Positions 26,749-37,057 of a stretch of DNA of 64,000 nt are shown in pieces (positions within the stretch are counted from its first letter, which is position 1; each line of letters starts with the position of its first letter). This stretch comes from a virus. The notes below the pieces were generated by a model. The model saw nothing but the letters and a program-made list of their open reading frames with translations, ran no database searches and was not told the DNA's origin. The position numbers and the translations under genes were made by a program. The DNA is taken from positions 1 through 64,000 of IMG/VR virus record IMGVR_UViG_3300025168_016729; one strand, given 5' to 3'.

Positions 26749-28286
26749 GGTAGTTCATCATCAATCCTGAATTTAAATATTTCTTTCTGGTTTTGATAGT
26801 TTCCATTTAAATTATATGAAAATTGAATACCATATGTATATCCAGTCTCTAGCAAAGATGTATCTAATTCAAAATAGTTCCCGCTAACATCATAAGATAG
26901 TTTAGTATAATTGTTTACAGAGCTTCCTGTTCCGAATGGAATGACATCAAAATTATCGGCTGTTCGGAACACACGGTAAAAGGCATCATCTATTATTTCA
27001 GGCTCAACATCTTTAGTGGCCACTGTATATATGTTTGGAGACCAGTCTTTTTGACGTGCAAATACCCTTAGTCTCGGGGTCTGACCCTGAACGTAAGAAC
27101 TTTGAAGATTTGTGATACTCGTATTGTATTGTATGTTATAGAGAAGATTTTTAGCAGCCAAGGTGGATGGGTCAAAGCTTCCAATATGATAGGTAATAGC
27201 GTTGGCTCCGGAACCAGTAGACCACAAGTCAAAATAAGAGGAGGTAGTTAATGTCTCACCAGTAGTTGCTCCAGTAAGGTTAGACGCGAAAGAACAAGTA
27301 TATATGCCTGTTTGTGTTACCCCGTTTTCTATTAAGAGACCACCTGTCAAGAAGAAGCCGCTTTTTCCGGTTAAATTATTTATTAGTTCAAGAGAATCTC
27401 CCTCAGGTGCCGTAGTACCTGAGAAAACTTCTACCTTCAGCGTATCGTTAACCAGTCCAGGAATATTTTGTAGTTGTCCTCGTACTTGGTTATAAAGATA
27501 TAGGGTATTGATATTGTCCTGTTCGCCTACTAGGCTACTGCTTACTGCAAAATTTCCTCTATTATCTTCTCTTGCGCTATCCCATCGTGCTTCTATGCAA
27601 GGTCGCGATAAGAAAAATTGAGAAGTTCTCGCAAAGAACTTTTTAGTATAATAAGTCCCGGCAGTTCCCGAAATTACAGGATCTGTATTTTTTATAATAA
27701 ATCCATAGTTAGGATAAGTTGTGTTATTGGTTCGCCATTTACTCATCGCGAAATTAATATCAAGATTTAAATCCTCTATACCTCCGGTGAAAAAATAACT
27801 AGAACTATGCTGAGATATTGCATTAGCGCCAACACCGTAATAATCTCCTCCCGCCAAATCCCAAGCTGTGGATGTATTCGCGAAGACCCAGTTGGACTCC
27901 CCAAGATCGCTATAGCTTTCCATGTCCAATCCGGAACCTTCTTGCCATGCATTATCCTTAATCATAGAAACATCTAAACTATAACTCAAAGGAGTGGTCT
28001 GAGCATGAGGTGCATTAAACATACGCAAAACATAGTCAACACTAGCAGAAGGGATGACACCATTTGTGATATCATTAAGGATGCTATTGACATCAAATTC
28101 AATTAATATTCGGGATTGTTCAGCATTAGTAGCGTCAATAGAGGCTGAGGTTTGTCCATGAATCACGAAGGCCTCTAGAATATCTGAGGCTCCCATATTG
28201 GATCCAGTACCACGAGTTTGCAGATTATTCTCAAACGCATTCGTTATAGTATTATCACGAATGGCATAGTATCTCTTTATAGCCAT
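26745..28286 (-). CDS. Virion structural protein (513 aa)
   Basis: A 513-residue protein. The N-terminus (MAIKRYYAIRDNTITNAF) and the following region, with paired beta strands around FVIHGQTSAS and SRILIEFDVNSIL, resemble the DNRLRE/CBM-like jelly-roll used in tail proteins. The C-terminal part (YRVFRTADNFDVIPFGTG, ending IFKFRIDDELP) resembles baseplate attachment ends. It is coupled on both sides: its ATG overlaps the stop of the gp6-like gene and its TGA overlaps the start of the giant adhesin. A role linking the baseplate to the adhesin is plausible but inferred only from this order. Confidence 0.7.
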   Translation of the reverse strand: MAIKRYYAIRDNTITNAFENNLQTRGTGSNMGASDILEAFVIHGQTSASIDATNAEQSRILIEFDVNSILNDITNGVIPSASVDYVLRMFNAPHAQTTPLSYSLDVSMIKDNAWQEGSGLDMESYSDLGESNWVFANTSTAWDLAGGDYYGVGANAISQHSSSYFFTGGIEDLNLDINFAMSKWRTNNTTYPNYGFIIKNTDPVISGTAGTYYTKKFFARTSQFFLSRPCIEARWDSAREDNRGNFAVSSSLVGEQDNINTLYLYNQVRGQLQNIPGLVNDTLKVEVFSGTTAPEGDSLELINNLTGKSGFFLTGGLLIENGVTQTGIYTCSFASNLTGATTGETLTTSSYFDLWSTGSGANAITYHIGSFDPSTLAAKNLLYNIQYNTSITNLQSSYVQGQTPRLRVFARQKDWSPNIYTVATKDVEPEIIDDAFYRVFRTADNFDVIPFGTGSSVNNYTKLSYDVSGNYFELDTSLLETGYTYGIQFSYNLNGNYQNQKEIFKFRIDDELP

Positions 28287-30082
28287 TATTTGATCACTCC
28301 GAAAATATCGCTGTTTGGAATAAGAACTTCTCCGATGGCAAATTCTGGTATGATTAAAAACCTTCCATCATCAGAAAGATTTTTTTGAATGTCATAAATA
28401 TAGTTACTATAAACACCACCAACCTTATTAGTAAATTCTACGTTTAAGGTATCCGTGACGCCGGGAACATCATTAAGTATCTTATAAATTTCCGAAATAT
28501 ATAAGGCATCGCCGATATTTGGTTTAACGTTTAAGTATTTGTCAATGATAGCCTGTATACAACTATCAACCAGAGCAAAACGATTAACATCCAGATCCGC
28601 TAGAACTTCAAAATTAATTCCCAAGTTAATTACTTTTCCGTCTAAAATATCTATTCGGTCGCTCAACATTCGGCGGGGCTCTAACCATTGTTGCAAATTA
28701 GTTTTTAATTCACTGTTAGGAGCAACCAAGTTGCCACCATTTAGTTCTCCGAGAACATAAAGATTAAGGTTTCTTTGTAGTGAATCGCGATCTTGTACAA
28801 CATTAACTCTTTTTATTTTTCCAAATTTAGAAGGCATTCTATAACATAGATTAATATAATCCGCTCGGCTTACAGCGCGAGCCTGGGTAGCAAAAGTGGA
28901 GTAGGCTCTTCGGCGGATCTCTTCAGGTCCTGGCATAGTGACATCACCAAGAATCGGGGTTTCATTATTCACTTCTACTGATGTTTCTACCGAAGTTACC
29001 AAACTTGCATCTAAACGACTAATATTTTTAAATCCAAAATTACTTGTAGATATATCGGTAAGAGTTCCTATTGGAGCATTAACATCAGATCTGGCATTAG
29101 CAGCATATACAATTGTCAAGGTTGTATTCGTAGGAACCACACCAAATTTATCACTCTGTACCAAGTTGGACGGATCAAATGTTGTATCAGTAATATAATT
29201 TCTTCCCGTGACATTTAGTACCACATCCGAAGGGTCAGCGATGACATCACTAGTTAAATTTTCACTAGAGCCGTATCCAAATTGGATAAAGCCACGACCA
29301 AACTGGTCATACTCAGAGACAAAGCGACGAGGAGCGGGAATAGCTCGGAGTTTATAAGGAACTGCAATTTTAGTAGCTGAGTCATGATTAGGTACTTCTT
29401 GATACACAATATCTTGACTTAGATAGTCTACCTCATAATATTCATTACCCTCTGCATCAGAAACAGAAATTACTTCAATAACATTAGACCTTTCTAATTC
29501 AACTTTTAAAAATCTTTCGTAATTTCCAACAGTAGTAACATCTATGAACCGTTCCCCGGACATTACCTTCCCCTGTCCTTTAATCGCGAATGAGGTGGGA
29601 ACACCAGTTCCACTAGCAACCTTAGCCACGGTTATTTCATTTGAGGAATCTGCGAAATCTACACTTTCTATGAGAGTAAAGACAGCGCCGCCTTCAGAAG
29701 TTAATGCGGAACCTGCCTGAAGAATAGGAATATAATCTAGATCCGGACCAAGTGTTGCGCTATCAACGGGAACTTCTATAAAAAATGTAGCTGTACCAGT
29801 TGAGCGTGCAGAGCCAGGGTACTTATAGCCCATCTGCTTAGAAATACTAATTATGTTTCTCTCTTCTAGTGCTGTGTCTAAGAAGTTTTCATTAGTTTGG
29901 TAGTCCATATAGAATGATAGCTGGTCTCCCACATATGCCACCATATCTAACATCAGGGAGCCGAAGGAAGCCTCGTTAAAATCTTGGAACGTGGTGGGGT
30001 AATATCTCTTGGCATAGTTTACCAAGTCATTTCTTATAGAACTGTATTCTCTGCTTGTGTAATTAATAGGTCGTTTGGCCAT
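28286..30082 (-). CDS. Baseplate wedge protein, gp6/Baseplate_J-like
   Basis: A 598-residue protein of the gp6/Baseplate_J family, which forms the inner baseplate ring of contractile tails. The N-terminus has the typical INYTSREYSSIRNDLVNYAK followed by DFNEASFGSLMLDMVAYVGD. A central segment has PGPEEIRRRAYSTFATQARA then VSRADYINLCYR, the usual J-family linker, and the C-terminus has the beta-alpha modules of this family. It is the strongest evidence with gp25 for a contractile tail. The ATG at 30082 has AGGATATA upstream, and a CTATTTAT motif lies 26 bases before it. Confidence 0.88.
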   Translation of the reverse strand: MAKRPINYTSREYSSIRNDLVNYAKRYYPTTFQDFNEASFGSLMLDMVAYVGDQLSFYMDYQTNENFLDTALEERNIISISKQMGYKYPGSARSTGTATFFIEVPVDSATLGPDLDYIPILQAGSALTSEGGAVFTLIESVDFADSSNEITVAKVASGTGVPTSFAIKGQGKVMSGERFIDVTTVGNYERFLKVELERSNVIEVISVSDAEGNEYYEVDYLSQDIVYQEVPNHDSATKIAVPYKLRAIPAPRRFVSEYDQFGRGFIQFGYGSSENLTSDVIADPSDVVLNVTGRNYITDTTFDPSNLVQSDKFGVVPTNTTLTIVYAANARSDVNAPIGTLTDISTSNFGFKNISRLDASLVTSVETSVEVNNETPILGDVTMPGPEEIRRRAYSTFATQARAVSRADYINLCYRMPSKFGKIKRVNVVQDRDSLQRNLNLYVLGELNGGNLVAPNSELKTNLQQWLEPRRMLSDRIDILDGKVINLGINFEVLADLDVNRFALVDSCIQAIIDKYLNVKPNIGDALYISEIYKILNDVPGVTDTLNVEFTNKVGGVYSNYIYDIQKNLSDDGRFLIIPEFAIGEVLIPNSDIFGVIK

Positions 30083-30105
30083 ACTTATATCCTATGATTA
30101 ATCAA

Positions 30106-30513
30106 TTATAAATAGGTTTGTTCAGCAGTTATTTGTAGAGTATCTTCACTATCTACTCCTGGTAGTGTATATGAGATAGAAATAGACACTTCATTATAAG
30201 CTAAAGTTTCATTTTGATCGCTGGTTTGAAACAAGATTTCATTGACAATAATAAAAGGCATATATCTCTGCTGTTGGTCCCTTATATTAGAAGATATGGT
30301 CTCAAAAGTAAGAGGATTTATTTGCTCAAAAAAATACTGTCGGATACCTACTCCAAACTCGGGTATCATAACTCTTTCACCCGGCGATGTTAAAATTAAA
30401 TTTTTAAAATTTTGCTTTATTGCTTGACCTATTGTTTTATTTAGGGCATAAGGCCCGTCAGAATTGCTGACCTTTAAAGGTAATTTAGGAGAAATTCCAT
30501 AAAGATTACTCAT
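30106..30513 (-). CDS. Baseplate wedge protein, GPW/gp25-like
   Basis: A 135-residue protein matching the GPW/gp25 family in length and key features: a central helix, LTSPGERVMIPEFGVGIRQY (the hallmark TxPGER segment), FFEQINPLTFE, then two C-terminal strands. In T4, gp25 joins sheath and wedge and carries a lysozyme-like fold. Its position directly before gp6 copies the order in T4-like and P2-like phages. The start ATG at 30513 has GGAG a few bases upstream. Confidence 0.9.
   Translation of the reverse strand: MSNLYGISPKLPLKVSNSDGPYALNKTIGQAIKQNFKNLILTSPGERVMIPEFGVGIRQYFFEQINPLTFETISSNIRDQQQRYMPFIIVNEILFQTSDQNETLAYNEVSISISYTLPGVDSEDTLQITAEQTYL
30108..30115 (-). promoter_or_regulatory. CTATTTAT motif (candidate phage promoter element)
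   Basis: CTATTTATAATTG lies at the end of the gp25-like gene, 26 bases before the gp6-like start. The sequence TATAAT inside it could also act as a plain -10 box. Confidence 0.45.
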
Positions 30514-30522
30514 TTCGTTCTC

Positions 30523-33500
30523 CTAAAAAGTTTGAGGTATTGTACTAAGTAGAGGCACAGCCATAAACGATGGGTTTTTAAGTCTAATTAATTCATTATT
30601 GGCGTCGTAGGCTAATCCACTTAAACCTGTGTTATATTGAGAATAGGTCTTAGATTGGTTTACTGTAGTGTCATATGATATAAGATATAAAGAAAGTAGC
30701 AATGGTCCTGGTAAGTAATAAGACCCGAGAGCATAGAAATCCTCCAATTCGTTAGTTCTTATGCGCCCCCAACGATTAGGTTCAGATCCTGGACCTTCTA
30801 ATCCGCCCTCATAATGGTTAATCATTCTCCCCAGAAAAGCTGCTTGGGGGGGTGTTGCGTCTGCGACAAGAAGCTTAAACAACCTAAGAATGGTACGACT
30901 ATAGGCTGAAAAGACATTTTGACTATTATTAGGAGGATTTATATCTCTCCCGTCAGCATTATAATAATTAGCATCAAAACTCCATGCACTGTCGGTGACG
31001 GATATTACCCTAGGGGAATTAGAAAAACGACTAAAAACTGATACCAGATATTTATAAACTACGTATTTTAACTTTCGGTCGTAAGAAGTATCATTTAGTA
31101 TTGGCTGGTATCTTCCGGGAACTATTTCATTACTATTTACATTCTCTCCCCACAACCAGTTCCATCGGCTTTCATCACCACCCCGGAAAATAACACGTCC
31201 GTCCGACAAATCTTCACTATAAAGAGAGAACAAAACGTCTATATTGTCATGATAAATTTTATTGACATTAGATTCAACAGCACCCTTGGTTATTTTTCGG
31301 GATATGTAATCGGCTAAAAGATATAAAGAACTGGGGTTGTTGAGACCTGTATATACGCGGGTTAGCGGTATTACATTTAATAAAAACGGGGTTATATAAG
31401 ATTGACAAGCAGCCAATAAAACACGACCAGTCTCAACGTCTGTGCATTTTTCAGATGACTCGTTGAAGGCGGGAGCAAAAATTATCTTAGTTAATTCTTG
31501 TAGCTTTATTTGTGAATCTGATAGAAAATAACTAGAACATAATTGCTCATATGTATTCTGTGATAAATTACTAACACTTACAAGATCACGGGTCACAGCA
31601 AGGTCACCCGGATTTCCATCGTTATCCCTCCAGGAAACTTCTAGATACCTCTCAATTATCTGTCTAACCCGTGGCTCTGTTAGGCTAGGAACCCAATAGG
31701 ATGCAGATTCTCCATCAGGAATAGGAAATTCTACCTGAGATACTTGTCCACGATTCCGATATATACGCTCGTCTTGTTTGACAGCCAGGTTTAACAGTTT
31801 AATATTTGGTGTTGTATCTGGATTTCTTAAATCCCTCAACGACACTGGAGAGTATTGTTCAGATATTATCTGATCGTCCTCAGGAAACACCCGGCTTTTA
31901 AATTTTTCACTTGGGGCTAAAACTATATTTGCTAATGAATCACCTTCGTTCAACTCTTTGTATTTGGGCGCACTAGCATCACTCTGTAAAGACAGAGCAT
32001 GATGAAGATATATATCTTTTAAAATACTGCATATAGATCTATTTTCTGGTAGTCTACCAATAATATTCTGCCTATTTTCATGTGCAACAGGACCAGTTCT
32101 CATTTCCAGACCTGGTGTTGTAAACCACTCATGCCAAAGAACTGGCTCAAGGTGACCTAAGCCATTAGTAATTGTTAATCCGCCATTAAATAGATCTGAT
32201 GGTATAGGTTGAGCATTTCCTTCGCCGCCATTAATTCCAACCAAGAACCTCTCACATGGTTCATAGGGAGTATTTGGCATCCTACGGAAAACACCCGTTT
32301 GTAAAAAGTCTTTTAATTTACTGAGGTTGTTACCTAATTGAACTGGGTTTTGATCATAATTAGTATTTGCATAAATATTTAAAACTTCTCTCCAGTTCTG
32401 TAACGCCACAGGTATAGGGTCATTTCCAAAACCGTCGCGAGCTTCAAAATATCTTACTATTTTGTAAGCCTCTTTTATATCATCCAAAGGAGGCAGGGCT
32501 GGTATTTCTGTATATGATTGCCCTAATAATTCTACTGACCTATCCACAGTATAAACAAAGATATTTGCGGTATCGCCCGTATAATCTAGGGCTACAGTTG
32601 CCGGTTCGTATGATCTAGGAGATTTAAAAACCGTCTTTGCGGAGCCAGCGCAGAAAGGTTCCTCACAAACCAAAGAAGCCGCAGTCTCCATATTTCCTAA
32701 AGCTAGATCAGAATCTCTCATATCGTTCCATAGCAGACTATTGGCAAACTCATCACACTCATTGCGATTAAGCCGAGAAGGACTTCTCTGGGACATAAAA
32801 TCTGCCGATCCAAACCATTCAGCCGCTGCATCTTGAGCAGCGCGACTTTGTTCCGCCAACCACTTGAAAAAGTCTTTTAGGGACTGGGGGAAGCCAATAC
32901 TTTGCCAGTACTCATTTAATTCGTTGATCCAACTTAAATCAAATGGGTCCACTCGGCACATATCGTCTAATCTATTTTTAGTATTTTGTATTTCAGAGGA
33001 AATTTGTGATTTTATTTGCATATCTGACAAATCACCGAACGGGGTTCCATCATCTGGATTAGGACAATAAGCTTCTTCGGGTGTTGGCTCCTCGGGCAAT
33101 GCTATATTGTTGGTTTGTAAAGCAATCCCTATTTGTTGGAAATAATTTTTAATAGATTCAGGTGTAATACCCAAAACAGCATAACGTGTGTCGCGAGGTG
33201 CCAAGGATTCTTGGAAAAGATTTAAGATTATAGTCTCTTCTGTTGGTCCTATTCCGATTACATTGAAAATATCAACTAAATTTGTACCATAAAGGCGATT
33301 AGGTCGTTGCTGACCATAAGTTGCTAACTGAATTTGGGGATATGATTGTTCAAGTCCTACCGTATCTAAATCTCCATTGTTTACCATCTCCGAAATAACA
33401 TCTAACAGTTCTCGCGAGGCTTCACCATTCAACAAAAAGCGAAATTCGGATGGAGTTAATATTTGTGAAACATCACTGTGAAATGATTCTAATTGTTCTA

Positions 33501-35979
33501 TAGTGGGTGGGGATTCTTGAATATTTACTTGTGCCGGCAAGTTTAGAACCGTTGTATTAATAGTGACCGATTTATTAGATAAACCAATATCATTTGCTAT
33601 TTGTACAACATCTACTCCCTGAATGTAATTATTAATATCTATCATGCCATACAAGCGAGTTCTCTGAGCAAGCTCATCTGCTGAACGTTTCGTTTCTTCC
33701 TCACTACATCCAAGCAATGCTTCAAAAAATTGAGCCAAAACACCTAGAAGCAATTGTTTAACAAGACGTGTGGCTAATTTTTCCAGTACTTTAAAAAACG
33801 CTGACCAATTGTTTTTTCTAAAGGGCGTTTTACTAAATTCTATTCTTATAGGGGGGCTACCAGCCGTATTAGCTAATTTAGCTAGGTCAGGAGGAATATC
33901 ACCTGGATTTAAATTAGCTGATAGTTCTGCCTGGAGAGAATCTAAACCAATTAGGCAACTTATTTCGTCATTAGCCCAATTTTCTAAAGCCTTAACCACA
34001 ATAGAGGGGTTGCGTGCATAGCGATCTAATGAATTAGGGTCCCCTGGTAGCCCCAGTGTTTCAACTAAAAATTCTTGATCCCGAGGCCACAATTCAAACC
34101 CATTTTTTATGAGTTCGCCCTTTATATCATTAATGATTTTTCTCTGTAGAGTTCTCCAGCTAGATTTACCATTAACAATTTCATAGATAACAACCAACTC
34201 TTTTACTGCGTTTCCTAAGCTAGTATCACAATTGCCGGCAGCCTTCTTTAAAGTGTTAAAAGCATCTTGCTTTAATATTTTCTTAGAAAGATCAGGATTT
34301 GTAGCTGGTGATGATGCGACTAGTTCATTCAAGGTTTCAAACAACTTGGGAGGCTCAGTACCCCCGATTGTCAACTCTTTAGCTAAATTATCTACAAGTG
34401 AGGGATTTATGCGAGGTGCAGGTACTGTATATTGTGATAAAAACTCTGCCCAACTTGGCCAATCTACAGATTTATTTTGAGATGTACTTTCTAAAATATC
34501 TCTTAGATAAAATAAATATCCCAACGAACGGCTAGATTGTGTAGAAAAAGCATTTGTAGACATTAAAAGATTTACTGCCTCACTCTGTTGCTCGGAGTCT
34601 GGATTGATTCTAGTGAATATTGTTTTACCTAAAAACTTTGTATATATTGACCCATTGTAGACAATATAATTTATTTTCATATTATCATCTAGCCCCAAAT
34701 CAAAACTGTCGTTTAGGGGATTATCTGTAGAAATTTTATTGAAATAAATAAATTCGTCCAAACTAGCCTCAAAGCTATTAATCCGGTCTATTTCGTTTTC
34801 AATTTTTAAGCCATCCAGACGGCCGTCATTAAGTTTTTGCATAGATAACAAATCTTCATAATGACGCAACGTATTAATTAAAGTAGGAATATTGCTCTGT
34901 AAATACTCTCGGGAATACACAGCATGTTTTGTTATATTGTTTTGAACACCGTTTATTATTATTAGTGACTTTTGGTACGGTGAAATTTGCTCATTCTGTA
35001 AATCTATAGTAGAATCATCGCCCTGCAAAGAATCAATAAAAGAACGGGAAATTTTTATAAGATAAAGCCAGCGGCTATCTGGTCTGTGATCTATGTAAGA
35101 TAAAAATTCAATTTCATCATTAATATTGTTGACCCCAAGTTGTAAATTTTCAGGAGTATATTTTCCAGAAAACTGCAATATTCCCATTATTCCACGAGAA
35201 GTTGCAGTAGCAACATTAACAACAGATTCTTCTCTACCAATATCGTAAGCCGCAGGGTCTACTACATTAGTGCGAGCGGCGTAGTAGTAATGACTATCAG
35301 CATAATTGTAATATATTTTAGGAGCGAATGTGCCTGGGGGGACATTTAGTATCCAATCGGACATATCTAAATCCCCATCATTTAAACTGGAAGGGTCATT
35401 TTCCATTTCAATGTGGGCTGATTGTATGGGATCCTCTATTGGTACCCCTAACCCAAATGATAAACGAATGGAATTTAAACGATCCTGGGACATGTCATAG
35501 GGAATTGATATAAGTTGTGCAACTTGTTGCTTAACTTGTTCTTCCTCCGTTCCCTCTCCTGTTAGGTCTCCTTGGTTCTGGGGTATTTGAGCCTCTGGTG
35601 AGGTGGGACTAATATATAAACTTATTAAATTATTTGCTCGGAGCGATGATGCAACCTCTTCTAATTTCCTGTGGGATTCATTTAAGGATATAAATTCTAC
35701 TCTCTGCTCTTCAAAATTAAATTTTCCATTTTGAGGATATAAAGATAAATAAGCTATAAGATCATCAGAAGTTATAGTGTTATTATTTTGAATCGGTCCA
35801 CCGACTCGTAACTCTTTCCCAACATTAGGAAAAATTCCATAATTAATATAAGAGTCGTGTATTCCAGCGGTGACCCACTGGTTTCTTGCAGAATTAAAAT
35901 CATAGTCTAATCCACCCCCAGGATTTTGTTCTTGAGGATAAGGGTTAACTATATTTTGTTGGTGTAACGATAAGCTCAT
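30523..35979 (-). CDS. Giant virion protein (1818 aa), probable baseplate component
   Basis: An 1818-residue protein, mostly helical with charged loops. It has no signal peptide and no enzyme motif I can identify. It sits between the spike-like protein and gp25 within the baseplate block, where T4-like phages encode large wedge proteins such as gp7 or gp10. I could not align it with either by eye. The start at 35979 is preceded by CTAAATAAAAT and lacks a strong ribosome site. It may be a fused or expanded wedge protein; the role is assigned by context only. Confidence 0.65.
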   Translation of the reverse strand: MSLSLHQQNIVNPYPQEQNPGGGLDYDFNSARNQWVTAGIHDSYINYGIFPNVGKELRVGGPIQNNNTITSDDLIAYLSLYPQNGKFNFEEQRVEFISLNESHRKLEEVASSLRANNLISLYISPTSPEAQIPQNQGDLTGEGTEEEQVKQQVAQLISIPYDMSQDRLNSIRLSFGLGVPIEDPIQSAHIEMENDPSSLNDGDLDMSDWILNVPPGTFAPKIYYNYADSHYYYAARTNVVDPAAYDIGREESVVNVATATSRGIMGILQFSGKYTPENLQLGVNNINDEIEFLSYIDHRPDSRWLYLIKISRSFIDSLQGDDSTIDLQNEQISPYQKSLIIINGVQNNITKHAVYSREYLQSNIPTLINTLRHYEDLLSMQKLNDGRLDGLKIENEIDRINSFEASLDEFIYFNKISTDNPLNDSFDLGLDDNMKINYIVYNGSIYTKFLGKTIFTRINPDSEQQSEAVNLLMSTNAFSTQSSRSLGYLFYLRDILESTSQNKSVDWPSWAEFLSQYTVPAPRINPSLVDNLAKELTIGGTEPPKLFETLNELVASSPATNPDLSKKILKQDAFNTLKKAAGNCDTSLGNAVKELVVIYEIVNGKSSWRTLQRKIINDIKGELIKNGFELWPRDQEFLVETLGLPGDPNSLDRYARNPSIVVKALENWANDEISCLIGLDSLQAELSANLNPGDIPPDLAKLANTAGSPPIRIEFSKTPFRKNNWSAFFKVLEKLATRLVKQLLLGVLAQFFEALLGCSEEETKRSADELAQRTRLYGMIDINNYIQGVDVVQIANDIGLSNKSVTINTTVLNLPAQVNIQESPPTIEQLESFHSDVSQILTPSEFRFLLNGEASRELLDVISEMVNNGDLDTVGLEQSYPQIQLATYGQQRPNRLYGTNLVDIFNVIGIGPTEETIILNLFQESLAPRDTRYAVLGITPESIKNYFQQIGIALQTNNIALPEEPTPEEAYCPNPDDGTPFGDLSDMQIKSQISSEIQNTKNRLDDMCRVDPFDLSWINELNEYWQSIGFPQSLKDFFKWLAEQSRAAQDAAAEWFGSADFMSQRSPSRLNRNECDEFANSLLWNDMRDSDLALGNMETAASLVCEEPFCAGSAKTVFKSPRSYEPATVALDYTGDTANIFVYTVDRSVELLGQSYTEIPALPPLDDIKEAYKIVRYFEARDGFGNDPIPVALQNWREVLNIYANTNYDQNPVQLGNNLSKLKDFLQTGVFRRMPNTPYEPCERFLVGINGGEGNAQPIPSDLFNGGLTITNGLGHLEPVLWHEWFTTPGLEMRTGPVAHENRQNIIGRLPENRSICSILKDIYLHHALSLQSDASAPKYKELNEGDSLANIVLAPSEKFKSRVFPEDDQIISEQYSPVSLRDLRNPDTTPNIKLLNLAVKQDERIYRNRGQVSQVEFPIPDGESASYWVPSLTEPRVRQIIERYLEVSWRDNDGNPGDLAVTRDLVSVSNLSQNTYEQLCSSYFLSDSQIKLQELTKIIFAPAFNESSEKCTDVETGRVLLAACQSYITPFLLNVIPLTRVYTGLNNPSSLYLLADYISRKITKGAVESNVNKIYHDNIDVLFSLYSEDLSDGRVIFRGGDESRWNWLWGENVNSNEIVPGRYQPILNDTSYDRKLKYVVYKYLVSVFSRFSNSPRVISVTDSAWSFDANYYNADGRDINPPNNSQNVFSAYSRTILRLFKLLVADATPPQAAFLGRMINHYEGGLEGPGSEPNRWGRIRTNELEDFYALGSYYLPGPLLLSLYLISYDTTVNQSKTYSQYNTGLSGLAYDANNELIRLKNPSFMAVPLLSTIPQTF

Positions 35980-35986
35980 ATTTTAT

Positions 35987-37057
35987 TTAGTTCGTATTAT
36001 TAAAGCTGCTATTAAAATAACCTCTACCATAAGGATGAAGATGATTTAATTCCCAAGCCTTGACGTTTTTATCATATATGAAACTGTCCGCCATATCTAA
36101 AGCATATGCGGCAGCATTAACAGAATACTTTATAAGACTAGCTCCCCCGTTAGGAGGAGTTGTTGGACCAGTAATACCTATGTGTATGTGGCTGGCATAT
36201 TCTAAGTGATTTGCAATAATATTTATCAGCAAGCTTCTGCATGTAGAATTAAGATCACGTATCAATTCAGCCAATTCTTTAAGTCCTGCAACTAAATCGT
36301 GTCCTTTAACCATAGGATTTAGGGGGTTAAATTTGGTTTCATTTCCTGCTATTAAATCAATACCGGCGAATTGACCAGAAACATTTACTCCTTGCGAATT
36401 ATAAGTATCTGTACTTGTTACCAGCTTAATACCCTCTCGCCCAATTAATCGTACACTGTCACCTTTAACAGCCACTGCCGAGCGGGCGTTGGGAGAACCA
36501 ACTGTGCCGTCAGCAAGACCAAAGTTTTTATCTACATCAGTTTTTTGAGAAACATAAACACGAGCAGCATCCAAATACATATTTTTATTAAATAAGACCT
36601 TTTCTCCAGTTTCGTTCACTTGACGAGCAAGAATACCCCCCAGTCCCGCAACTATATCAATAGCTCCGGCATGACTATTGCCCTGCCCACCATAACCAGA
36701 TTTAAGATCATATGGGCGATCGCGACCGATGATAATATTTCCCATCCCCTTTGAAATAAGTAATTCAGACTTACTTTGATTATACTCCGGACTGGGTTCA
36801 ATAATATTTTCCTGATAAAAGCCACTATTAAAAAATTCTGCCTGAAGCTCTCTTTGTCCAAGTATTTTACTAGTATCTTGTTGTGCTTTTCTTGATCTCC
36901 TGGCGTTATCGCTACCAGGTTTTATACTAATATCTCCCGCTGTTTGAGCGGCGGCATAAGTTTCCGAAGCGTGGGTCGCGAGGTCATGTGCCTCATAGCT
37001 ATTAGACAATACGTTCCAAGCCGTTCCATTTGTAATCCACCTAGGAATACTAACCAT
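35987..37057 (-). CDS. Tail spike/hub-like structural protein
   Basis: A 356-residue protein. A central run of short polar beta segments (GNIIIGRDRPYDLKSG, AGAIDIVAGLGG, MYLDAARVYVSQKTDVDKN, VAVKGDSVRLIGREGIKLVT) looks like the repeating strands of a membrane-puncturing spike or needle. A helical part follows (LVAGLKELAELIRDLNS), then a His-rich end (HIHIGITGP, ELNHLHPYGRG) that could bind metal. The neighbour upstream carries an M23 peptidase and OB-like region, so the two could together replace the gp5-type cell-puncturing device. This is inferred from order and repeat pattern. Confidence 0.68.
   Translation of the reverse strand: MVSIPRWITNGTAWNVLSNSYEAHDLATHASETYAAAQTAGDISIKPGSDNARRSRKAQQDTSKILGQRELQAEFFNSGFYQENIIEPSPEYNQSKSELLISKGMGNIIIGRDRPYDLKSGYGGQGNSHAGAIDIVAGLGGILARQVNETGEKVLFNKNMYLDAARVYVSQKTDVDKNFGLADGTVGSPNARSAVAVKGDSVRLIGREGIKLVTSTDTYNSQGVNVSGQFAGIDLIAGNETKFNPLNPMVKGHDLVAGLKELAELIRDLNSTCRSLLINIIANHLEYASHIHIGITGPTTPPNGGASLIKYSVNAAAYALDMADSFIYDKNVKAWELNHLHPYGRGYFNSSFNNTN

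Noticed and set aside
16591-35979. Plus-strand open frames inside the giant virion genes
   Set aside because: They are short, lack coupling or ribosome sites, and have compositions expected from reading the opposite strand of real genes.
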